DNA of 64,000 nucleotides from NCBI RefSeq assembly GCF_003945595.2, contig NW_024104302.1, forward strand, positions 392,531-456,530, in the 5' to 3' direction. The DNA comes from Pipra filicauda (taxonomy: Eukaryota; Chordata; Aves; Passeriformes; Pipridae). A program made the position numbers and the translations under genes. The notes under the pieces were generated by a model. It saw nothing but the letters and a program-made list of their open reading frames with translations, was not told the origin of the DNA and did no database searches. Of this stretch, positions 1 to 58,212 are shown piece after piece. Position 1 is the first letter of the stretch; every line of letters starts with the position of its first letter.

Positions 1-123
1 TCCAGGGGCAGCCACAGCTTCTCTGGGCAACTTGTGCCAGGGCCTCTACACCCTCACAGTCAGAAATTTTTCCCTAATATCTAATCTAAACCTGCTCTCT
101 GTTAGTTTGAAAAATCATGTGTT
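1..123 (-). mobile_element. CR1 LINE fragment, cut by window edge
   Basis: The sequence reads as the reverse complement of an avian CR1 3' region. Landmarks are CCAGGGGCAGCCACAGCTTC, TCTCTGGGCAACTTGTGCC and CCTAATATCTAATCTAAACC. The 3' end of the element lies beyond the left edge. It lies downstream of KCNH6 exon 13. Confidence 0.85.
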
Positions 124-124
124 T

Positions 125-130
125 TTTATT
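125..130 (-). promoter_or_regulatory. Possible polyadenylation signal AATAAA
   Basis: AATAAA on the minus strand about 460 bp downstream of KCNH6 exon 13 and right beside a CR1 fragment. It could end the KCNH6 transcript or be chance A/T sequence of the insertion junction. Confidence 0.25.
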
Positions 131-293
131 ATTTAGAGAGCAACAGTGTGCATGAGGCTTGTTTGCTTGAGCAGGAGGATGCTTGTAGCTCTTTGCAGCA
201 GGAAGAGGAGGCCTGCAGAGGGCTCAGGCCGTGCCCTGTGGGTGGTTTTGTGTCCACAATTGCACTGAGTTTGGAAGCAGTGGCAAAGTGACA

Positions 294-361
294 GATCCCG
301 GGGGTGGTGACACTGTGGCAGATCCCAGGGGTGGTGACAGGTCCCAGGGGTGGTGGCACAG
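294..361. repeat. Short GC-rich tandem repeat
   Basis: About three imperfect copies of a unit containing CAGGGGTGGTGACA of roughly 24-27 bp. It lies just downstream of KCNH6 exon 13 and complicates recognition of a further exon here. Confidence 0.7.
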
Positions 362-586
362 GGGCAGACAAGGGGCTGGGCTGCAGCCAGGGCCAGGACT
401 TTGCCCTTTGAGAAGCTGCTGCATTTGCAAAGCGCTCCCACCACCTCCCGGGAACGCGGCGTCCCGGGGGTCAGGAGGTGGCGTTGCTGCCACAGAGCCC
501 ACTGTGGCCACTTATAGAAAGCAGAAGGTGATGGCCCAGAGTCCCCCTGGGTCCTCTCTGACCCTGTTCCCCGTGGACCTGCCCAC

Positions 587-31960
<31,374 letters not shown>

Positions 31961-31974
31961 GCTCCGGGGCGGGG

Positions 31975-33090
31975 CGGGGGAGCAGGTGGGTGCTGGGGGT
32001 GCTGGAAGTGGGGGTCCTTGGGGGGCTGGGATGGGGGTGATGGGGGTTCTGGAGGGCTGGGGTGGGGGTGATGGGGGTGGAGGAAGCTTTGGGGTAGTGG
32101 GACAGGGGGGTGATGGGGAGGTGGAGGGAGAGTCCTTGGCGGGGGGGTGGGATGGGGGGGTTTGGGGTGGGTGGAGATGGGGTCCTTGGGAGGCTGGGAT
32201 GGGGTATATTTGGGGAGGGTGGGGGTGAGGTCTTCGGGGGCTGGGGCAGGGAGTGATAAGAGGGTGGAAAAGAGGTCCTTGGGAGGCTGGGACAGGGGAT
32301 AATGAGGAGATGTAGGTGGGGTCCTTGGGGTGCTGGATTAGGGAATGGGGGTGCTATGATGAGGGAATGGGCATGGGGGCTTTGGGATACTGGGACAGGG
32401 CGTGATGGGGAGTGGAGGGAGGGTCCTTGGGGGTGAGGGGTGCTTGGGGGGGGTGGAGATGGGGTCCTTGGGGTGCTGGGACAGGGGGTGCTGGAGGTTT
32501 GGGGTTCTGGGACAAGAGATTGTGCTGGGGGTGGGGGAAGTTGGCGGGAGTGCAGATGAAGGGTAGTGGGGGCACTGGAGAAAGGGGTGGTTCGGGAAGG
32601 GGTGCTGGGGGTGCCCGGGGCTGACGGGTGGGGATGATGGAGGAGGGTGGTGGAGGAGGGGGTGATGGAGGGCGCTGGATGCCGGGGGTGGCAGAGGAGG
32701 GATGCCGGGGTGCAGGGGGGTGGGTAGAGGGGGGCGTGCAGGTGGTGCTGAGGTGCAGGGGGTGGTGCGGGGGAGGAGGAGATGCAGAGGTGCAGAGGCA
32801 GAGGAGGGTGTGCCGGTGGGGGAAGGTGTTGGAGGGGGGATGTCTGTGGCTGCAAGGGTGCAGAAGCAGAGGAAGAGGGTGCTGAGGGGTGCGGGGTGCA
32901 GAGGAGGGGGGGCAGGAGTGCGGGTCGGCACAGGGGGGCAGAGAAGGGGGTGCTGGGGGGTGAAAATGAGGTGGGGGGCAGAAGCGTGGGGGCAGAGCCG
33001 GGGGGTTGGGAATGCCGGGGGGTGCTGGGGAGAGCTCAAGGTGTTCCTGGGGGTCCCGGGGTGCCGGGGAGGAGGTCAGGGTGTTCCCGG
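31975..33090 (+). repeat. G-rich low-complexity tract upstream of KCNH6
   Basis: About 1.1 kb where the plus strand is G-run-rich (GGGGTGCTGGGGGT, GGTCCTTGGGG and similar phrases recur) and the minus strand is correspondingly C-rich. Stop-poor frames of more than 300 codons on the minus strand are proline-rich artefacts. Confidence 0.85.
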
Positions 33091-35019
33091 GGGTGCCGGG
33101 GGTATCGGGTGCCGTGGGTCGGGCGGGGCCCGCACCCGGCGCTGTCCACTCTCGGTGGTGCTGAAGGGGCGGGCGGGGCGGGCGGGAGGGGGGGCTGGCT
33201 GCTTGTTCGGGGCGAGCCTTGGCGTGGGGGGACCCGGACTGACACAGGACTCTGTGGGCACGAAGCGTCCTTGAGGAACATGGAGCATCCCGGGGGTCCT
33301 GAGAACTCTGGAGGGTCCAAGGGGTCCTGAGAGCTCTGGTGGACACGGAGAATCCAAGAGGTCCCAGGGTTCTCTGGCCACAGAAATTCCCATGGGCCCT
33401 GTAGGGCACGGGAGTCCCGGGGGGTCCCCAGGTTTCTGTGGCACATCGAGGTCCCACAGTGATGCTGCCCTGCTAGAGCAGATGTTCAGACCTAACCCCA
33501 AGCTCAGCTCTTCTCCTGCCCACACCTTCATGTCCCTCAGGGGTGGAGGCTAAAGGGACCAGCCCCCTTTCCCCCCTGAGAAATCCCCTCTGGACTACCC
33601 TCTTGTCCTGTGCCCACTGCTACGGACACTGTCCACTGAGGGGCTTTCTATTATTATTTTGTTATGCATGATTTTTCAGGCATGAAATTGGTCTAAGAGG
33701 ATTATGGTCCATTATCATCAGCAGGAGTGTTTTGCTGGGATTTTCAATTAATATTCCAGTGCACCTCAGCAATGCCCACGGGGACCAGGCAATGCCCGTG
33801 GGGCTTTTGACCCTGCCTGGGTTCCTCCTGTCCCTGGGCCAGCAAAGCAAGTGGGTGAGCAGAGGCAGGTGCCCTTTCAGGCCCATTTCAGAGCCTCACT
33901 GCTGCTTTTATCTCTGTCTCTCAGAGAAGTCAGCCTTCCCCAGCGGAGAAAAACTTGTTCTATTGTTGAAGAGGGTGAAAAACCCATTATCTCCCCCCAT
34001 CCACTCTGCACACTGCCTCTGCCATGATTTACTGCGAGTCGTGGAGGATGTTTTGCTCTATATTACACAGATGCAGCTTAATAGCATGGGGGAGGGAGAG
34101 GGACACGGAGTCCAGACTCCTGCCTTCTCTGTTTTCTTGTTGATATACTGTGTGACTCAAGGGAGACAGCTCTGTGCCGCAATTTCCTCGCTAGAAAATA
34201 GGGACATTGGTCACTTGGCCCGGTGAAACCTTGCTGAGATTCCTGGATGCCCAGTTCTGCAGGGGAAAGCAAACTATTATTACTACGGCTAATATGATAA
34301 TAATTATGATTATTAATCACCAGGCAGCCAGGATTTAAGGTTGGCCTCCTGCCCTTCTCTCATTCCGTAAATCAGTCCGGGGATGTTCGTGGGCACGTCA
34401 CGTGGACACGGATGTGTCTGACGGCAAGGGCACGTGAGGGCTCGCAGAGTGGGGGGCTCTGGGCACGGGGCAGGGCACAACCCCAGCCTCCCAGCCCCTC
34501 AGCTGACCCCAGGAAGGCTTGTCCTGCTCCGGGCCTGGCACTTTGATTCCCCCTTTTCTCTTGCCAGGGAGCCTCATCCCATCACGTGGCTGATGGAAGA
34601 GCCTCTCTTACCAACCCTCTTCCCCACACAGCCCTCGCAGATGGAGTTGAGTCATGTCATTCCCTTTCAGGCTATTATTCACTAAGCTCCAGGAGCCTCC
34701 TGGTGCACCCATGGCTCTTCCAGTCGCCCCCCTCCCTCAGTACATCCCTGCAGAGCCGGGTCATCCCCCTGACTGCTGGCCCATGCCCTGCCTCCCTGCC
34801 CTCTCCAGAGCACTTTATGCCCAGACTTCTTTCAATTCCCTGGGTTTTAAGCATATGCTTGCAGTTAATCCCGTGCTTACATTTTGTCCCAAATAGGAAA
34901 AATTGGGGTCTTCGGGCAAATTCTCCTGCTGTTCAAGGCAGCTGAAGGGCTCCCTCTAATTCGACTGAGCAGTAATCCTGTCTCCCTGCCCTGTCTCCTC
35001 CTCCTCCCTCACTCAGTTC

Positions 35020-35090
35020 TTTCCTTGTCTCCTTCTCCTCCTCCTCCTCTTCCTCCTCCTCCTCCTCCTCCTCTTCCTTCTTCTTGAGTG
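35020..35090. repeat. (CCT)n / polypyrimidine simple repeat
   Basis: Mostly CTC and CCT trinucleotides with a TTCTTCTT end; strand-asymmetric polypyrimidine tract. Confidence 0.95.
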
Positions 35091-37743
35091 TTTTTGAGGT
35101 TTTGCTCCTTTCCCCTTCTTTTCTTCCTTCCCACACCCTGGGGAATCAGTGGGAAACCACCTAGTTTCCAAGGGCAAAGGAGGCCTGGGCGCTTCCCAAG
35201 GGTGTCCTCCCATTCCCTGCTCCTGCAGCACAAGTGCCTAAGGAACCAGCTGGGAGTGCAGGGAATTAGAATCTGTGCAGGAATTATCACCTACTCAGCA
35301 AGGGGCTGCCCTGGGCAGGCACAGGCACATCGGCAGAGGGGGCACAGCCGTGAAATGGGGTGTGGATTTGGGGTGGGAGGTGTGGGATGGAGGGGATGGG
35401 AGCCCACTGGAATCCCAGCACGGCAGCTGTCGTCTGGTGCTTGCCAGGAGAAATGTTTGCCAACTGAGAGACGACGTTTCTCCACATTTCTGTAATTAGA
35501 GCCACACTGCAAACACAGCTGGGAGGGGAGAGACAGGACTCTTGTGGTCCCCAAAGCTGCTTCCAGCCACCAGGACTGTCCCCAGACACGCTCGGGTGTC
35601 CTGGTGCCTGGTACGGCTCATGCCCCTGCTTTGCCCTTCACTTTTGGAAGATGCTCCAGGGATGTGACAGGGGAGGGAGGAATTGGGGCTGTAAATTTAT
35701 TTTGCAGGGGGAAGGATGGTCCTTTTCCTGGCTCCCTCCTCTGCCCCACCACTCCAAACCCTGACTGATTTTTCCAAGCTCTGAGCTCCATGCCGTTTGT
35801 TTGCTAAGTATGAAACCGAAAAAAACCCCACCCAAACAAACAAAGGTAAAACGTGCAGCCAAAACGAACCCTCAGCAGCTCGGGCCTTCCACCACACCAG
35901 CCCCAGGGGGGAGGCTGCAAACCTGGGAAGGACTCAGTGACATTAAACCAAGTCACGGATGTTGTTTCCTGACGAAAGCCACTTCCCACTCTTGGAAGTG
36001 TCAGGAAAAACCACAGAGACTCTCCTCTGGGACGGGGTCCACTTGGTTCATAGCAGCCACCCTGGCATCCTGCCCGTCCTCGCTGCACAGTGGGGAAACT
36101 GAGGCACGGGGCCGGCTCGTGACTCACCTGCCAGGAGGATGGATGGGGCACACGGGCTGCAGTAACTCACAGGGATGCTGCAGGGAAGAGCAGGGAAGGG
36201 CAGGATGTGGCCGTGGGAGGGGGATGCTGGCAGAGGCTGCAGCAGGTCTGGAAAACCTCCTGGGCAAGGGGGAGAGGGACTGAGTGCCAAGGGCAGGGCC
36301 ACACTCTCCCAGCACTTTTGGTCTGGGACAATTCTCTCCCTGTCACCTGCAAGGCCTCGCTGGGACAGTGTCAGCTCAGGGGGGAGCCCCAGGGGTGGGG
36401 ACAGTCCCCACCAGCGCTGGGACATGGGCAGAGCCTGCTTTGGGGTCCTGCTGCTGAGGCACCCCAGGAAGTGGGATGGAGGGATGCTGCCCAGGCAGGG
36501 TGGGGGCTCTGTGGGGCTGGGGGGGTCAGCCCAGCTCACACCCCCAGGTGTATCCCCTGGTGAGGGTGGGACCCAGCTGGGTGCTGGTGCAAAGTGTTCA
36601 CAGGCACGGGTGACAGTCCTCCATCCTCCATCCTCCATCAGGGACGGACATAGGAGGGGTGGGGGTGTTATTTGGGATGGATCTGGCCCTGTCCCCCTTG
36701 GTAGGGAATTCTAGCCAAGCCATGGGGCTGGGGGGAGTCTGAACTTGCTTAGAGGGGTCCATATGGGGCCTCCCACTTGCCCCTCACCCCCAAATTCACC
36801 TCTACCCCCCTCAGCCCTGCTCCAGCAGCGGGGAGGGAAGGATGGTGCCAGCCAGGGCTTGGGGGGGCTGAAGCCACGAGACGCAGGGATGGGGCATCCC
36901 CAGACCCTACCACAGCTCACCCCCTCCCTCCCACACTTCTGCTGTCCCCTGAGACGCCCCCAACGCCACCTCCCCCCTCTCCCCTGCCCGGGGTGGCCCC
37001 CGCTGATGGCCCCCAGCTGCTGCCAAGCTGTGGCTGCATATTTCCCGGCGCTCCTTGTCCCTGGGGAAGGGGAATGTGAGGAACGCGGCCCCACTCACCC
37101 TGTCTGCTCCTGCCCGGCCACCCGCCGGCTAAGAATAGACCTGGCTTGGCCAGGCCCTGCCAGCATCAAGGGGCCGAGGGGTGTGGGAACCCCCCCACCC
37201 AGCCACCTTCCTGTGGCGGATAATGAACCTAAACAAACGGAAAATGGGTTTGTGTGGTGCCCAAAGGGTGCCTCAGCTGGTGAAGGGAACCCAGAGTGTT
37301 TCTTGTTTTGAATTCATGTGATCTTAAAGCAAATCTCCTCTCTGGGAGCTTCATGTACAGGCAGGGGGTGCAGAGCAGCCCCCCCAAGCCCGAGTACCCA
37401 CTGCTTCCTGAGCTCCCCTCCAGGAGTTCTGCGAATCGAGGGGGAATCTCTTCCTTTTTTCTGCTTTTACGTTTCTTCTCTTCTCCTCAGGGAGTGATTT
37501 CGCTGAGCCTCCTAATTTCAGCAGCAAGCATGATGCAGGAGCCAGAAGGCAGCAAAATCTCTCCAGATGTTATCGCAGCGGGGAAGGGAAATCATCCTTG
37601 GTTTAAAGGTATCTTGTAAAACACTGCTGCCGGCTTGACAGAGCCCTCAGGGCACCAGCCAGCCCTCACTGCCCTCAAAAGCATCACCCAGACCCCCCAC
37701 CCAGCCCAGCAGCTCCAGCTGAGCTCAAGGTGGGACCTTCAGC

Positions 37744-37950
37744 CTCCCCTTGGGCTGGACTTTGTGTCCAGCCCCATCTCCTGGGTGGACTTTGGACCCA
37801 TGTTGGAGGTAATCTGGTGTCCAACCCCATCCCATCTGCTGTGTGGACCTTGGACCCGTGCTGAGGGTTGGCTGGTGTCCAATCCCACCTGCTGCACGGA
37901 CCTTGGACCTGTGCTGAAGGTAACCTGGTGTCTGCCCCTGTCTTCTGCAA
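37744..37950. repeat. Degenerate ~58-bp tandem repeat
   Basis: Three to four diverged copies sharing GGACCTTGGACC, GTGCTGAAGG and CTGGTGTCC phrases. Confidence 0.8.
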
Positions 37951-39382
37951 GGATGGTGGGCCTGGGTTGTCTGTCAGGGGCTCACAGCTCAGGGCACCCA
38001 TCACTCATCCCTGCAGCTGCATCCAGTGTCCCTGCAGGACACACCCGGCTCCTGGGTGGATTCTCTGATGTGTAACGAGGGCCGAGCCTGCGTTGCAGTC
38101 CCTGAGTGACAATGTTCAGTGTGCCTCTTTTCTATTTTTTTCCCCAATCCTCTCCTCCAGAAAGCAATTTTCATGAAACTTGCAGGATCTTGATGATCTC
38201 GGAGACCTCTTTTCCTCCACTAACGGGGCAGAAAGGAGCCAGGGAGCTCCAAATTACCGGGGAGGAGCTGAGCTGGATGGAGCACACCTGCACCAGCCCT
38301 GCTTTCCCAGGCTCAAAATACACTTGGCTCCAAACCCAGCTCTCACCGTGCCAGGTCTCTGCTCTGTGAGCATCGCCCTGGTGGGAAGGGGGGAGAGGGG
38401 GGAGCCTGGTGTGCCGGGATATAAAGCAGACACTCCAGGACGTGGCTGTGGGAAGGACACGGGGTGAGTGTCGGTGCTGGGGCTGCCGCTCCCCGGCCCT
38501 GCTCGGGGTGTCACCTCCCCGTGGGCACCTGAGCTCGCAGGAGGACGGAAAGCAAACAAACACCGGAGCGTGGGCGGGCAGACACCTGCCTCCTGCTCCT
38601 CTGCCAGGCGGCGGGAGCCGCTCCCAGGCCTCCCTTTCCCGGCGTGAGGCATGACCGAGGGCAGAGGCCATGGGATGGGAGGGGGGCGGGTGGATCATCC
38701 CAGATCCCCTCATTTCCCCTGCTGCTCCGGGCTGCAGCGGATCGCAGCTCTTTAAGGCTGCAATAATCCCCGGCCTGGGATTAGTTTTGCACCTAATCAC
38801 CGCAGAACAAATACGAAGTTTTATTTACAGAAGCAGAAGAAAGTCGGGCCGGGGCGGGGGGGAGCTGCAGGGGGGGCCTCAAGCGCGGCTGATCCCAAGA
38901 TAATCGGGAGCTGGAGGGCGGGAGGCGATCGCTGACCTTGGACCCCCCTCCCGGGCTCTTACGTAAATGAGTGTCATCGAGTGCTGGAGTCACAGCAGTC
39001 CTGAGCTCCAGCCCTGTCCCAGCTCGGGCTCGGTGACCCCTCAACCCTTTGAACAGCTCATGCCTGGACTTTGGGGATTTCTGGCCCCGATCCAGCCCTT
39101 TCCTTAGGCACATGCTTCACAGGGAACCCACGAGCTGTCAGCTGTGATGGGAGCCAGGATTCTGGGGGGGGGATGGAGATGCTGCAAGGGGATGCTGAGC
39201 TTTCATGCTGGGGATGGGGGAAGCTGGGTGCTGCAAGTGTGTTGCCCCAAAGCTGGGCTGGTCCCCAGGGATTTGTGTTTGCACTGGGTTGGGGTGGCAG
39301 CTGGAGAACCTTGTCCTGCTGAGATCCCAGCCCACCTGCAAGAAGGAGCTGAGCTGCTGCTCGGAGGGTGCCAAGACATGGG

Positions 39383-39388
39383 TTTATT
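39383..39388 (-). promoter_or_regulatory. ACE: Candidate ACE polyadenylation signal AATAAA
   Basis: AATAAA on the minus strand about 420 nt downstream of the ACE stop codon. Another copy occurs on the minus strand at 38820-38825. Which one is used cannot be told from sequence. Confidence 0.4.
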
Positions 39389-39807
39389 TTTCATCCATGC
39401 AAACGAACAGCCTGGCAGAGGCAAACCAGGGGGAAGAACGTGCTCTGTCCCTCCCCAAACTGTCCTCTGTGACTCGAGTCTCTGTGGCTTTGCCCACAGG
39501 TCAGAGTTGGCTGGTGGGTGACCAGGCAGGACCAGCTCCAGCCCTGGGCACAGGGGCAGCTCGTGACGGCTCCGTGCCTGCCGGCGCCGGAATTTCTCTT
39601 TCCTCCGATGCAGACATTGTCAAATAAATAGCTCTTCTCTGCTTTGGCTCTTGCATAGTGGAAAGAAATGTCTGACCTGATAGGAGAGAGGAGTCCTGGG
39701 CTGTGGAAACCCATGGCTTTGTTGGCAAATGTGCCCATGGCATGGCTGCCAGCCTGGCCAAGTGCCCGTGCTTGCACCCTGTCCGTGCTGCCCCGCTGGT
39801 GGCTGCC

Positions 39808-56334
<16,527 letters not shown>

Positions 56335-56410
56335 CGCGGCGGGAGCGCTGCGCGGAGGGGGGGCCCCGTTCGGTGCCTTCCGAGACAGCTTTGCCTCCGC
56401 TGCCGGCTGC

Positions 56411-56417
56411 TTATAAG
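56411..56417 (-). promoter_or_regulatory. ACE: TATA-like box of ACE
   Basis: Minus strand GCTTATAAGC about 80 bp upstream of the ACE ATG (56334), a position compatible with transcription starting near 56380. A GATAAG motif lies on the plus strand close by at about 56466. Confidence 0.5.
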
Positions 56418-56622
56418 CCAGCAGCCTTCGCGCAAACCCTGCCCACCGAGCCTGCCTCCCCTCGCAGATAAGACCGGAGCGTTCCGCTTTCCCTTCGGCG
56501 GCTCCAAGGCTTGCGGGGAAGGAGCGGGGAGCGAGCGCTGCCTCGGGGTGCAAAGTCCCTTTGGCTCCTGGCCCTGCCGGGAGGGCAGGGGAAGGGGCTG
56601 GGACGGGAGGGAGGGAAGGAGA

Positions 56623-56672
56623 TGGAGGAGAATCAAGAGGAGAATCAAGAGGAGAATCAAGAGGAGAATCAA
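56623..56672. repeat. 12-bp tandem repeat upstream of ACE
   Basis: Four perfect copies of GAATCAAGAGGA about 290 bp upstream of the ACE start codon. Confidence 0.95.
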
Positions 56673-58138
56673 GGGAAAGGCAGAAAAAAGAGAAAGGAGG
56701 AAGGCTGGGGTGCACGGGGTGGGTGAGAGGCACCTACATCCCTGCAGGGTCCCGGTCCCCTCCCGGCTCGGCACGGGGGGATCCAGCTCAACTGGTCCAT
56801 GGGGCTTGGCAGGACACCTCACCCCACACAGGCATCACACGGGGGATGCCCCTTGGCAGCACCTTGGCCACCCACCACAGGGCACAAGGGCAAGGGAAGG
56901 AGGGAAAACACTCCTGTGGGACACAGCCAAGGTCCATCTCGTGCTGCTTCCTGCCAAAGTGACCCCCTTCCCGGCATAGCCTCGTTTTTCCGAGATATTG
57001 AGTGTTTCTCCTGGCTGTGAGGGAAATCACATCACATCACACCAAGTGTTATGGACTTGGAGGAATTAGGCTGATGACAAACAAGAAACAAAAAGTTCCT
57101 TCAAAATGAAAACCAGACCCATGTCAGTGGGCTTGACAGTTCCTTTGTATTTTTTTTTGTTTTGTTTTCTATTTAATCCACTAAATCCCTTTTCCCCAGG
57201 GCCCAACCTCAGCCCTGGGAACTGTGCCTGGGCTGAGCTTAGGCCCTGGGTTGGCTGAGCCCATCACTCCTTGTTGGGACAACCACCCCATAAGGACACA
57301 GCAGACACCTGCCATGGAGGGGGAGCTTCTTTTAGGGGGAGAGAGGGAAACCCCTTGACTTTTTGACCCTACCGGGGGCTGTGAAGCAGCTGAGCACCAC
57401 CATGGCCCTTGGGGTGAGTCCAGGGGGTGGGTCCACAGGGACAACGTGGCCCCTTGACAAGAGGCAAGTCCTCCTGCCAGGACTGGGAACCCTACAGGGT
57501 GTGCAGGGCCATTTTAAAAAAGAAGGGACTTAGGAGACTGCAACTCTGATATCTATTAAACCTCCTGCCAAAAATCACGACTTCCCACCCTGCCCTACCA
57601 CCCACCACCTGCACAGGCTGACCTGGACACCCAAAAATCTTTCATCCCCCTGATTCCAATCCCATAGGGGAGAGCCAACAGCACTGGCACCACCTGTGAG
57701 CCTGGACACCATGGAGCTGGGGGCAAAGCCAGCATCTACCTGTATCCCCCCCTTGACGACCCCCTTCCCCACCAGTCACAGCTCTGTGGAAAGTCCAGTT
57801 TACTGGGAAGCTGGAGAAAAATGGTTGGTTTGGCTCCAATTTGGCTGGAGCCCAAGTGCCGATGAATGGAGATTTCCTGCGCCCCTCCAGCCTCCGTTTC
57901 CAGCTGCTCCAGGGAGGGGTTTTCCCAGCTCTGGGTTGTTGTGGTGGAGCCTCCGGCACCAGTGGGGGTTTTGGGAGAGCAGTGAGGCTGAAACAGTCTG
58001 TGCAGTGTCACTGGTATCCGGGAATCCCAGCCAGGGAGGGCTTTTCCAAGGTGGATGTGTCCAGTGGATGATTCTGCAGGGGAAGGGCAGCTCTCTGTCA
58101 CTTCACACATGAGCATCTCCCAGGGCTGGTGCAAGAGG

Positions 58139-58212
58139 GGCTGCTGCTGCTCCTGCTCCTGATGCTGCTGCTGCTGCTGCTCCTGCTGCTGCTCCTGCTG
58201 CTGCTGCTGCGG
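58139..58212. repeat. (CTG/CTC)n trinucleotide-type repeat
   Basis: About 24 triplets, mostly CTG with interspersed CTC and one ATG. Non-coding as far as can be seen. Confidence 0.97.

Larger units (their letters stand above)
33091..39382. other. Intergenic region between ACE (3' end) and KCNH6 (5' end)
   Basis: No exon recognised on either strand. Holds a CCT/CTT run near 35020-35090, a degenerate repeat of about 58 bp at 37744-37950, and AT-rich patches near 33640-33760 and 34260-34330. Confidence 0.6.

Noticed and set aside
33091..39382. Third ACE-like gene or pseudogene between ACE and KCNH6 (as ACE3 in mammals)
   Set aside because: No HExxH or other ACE exon remnants seen in either strand.
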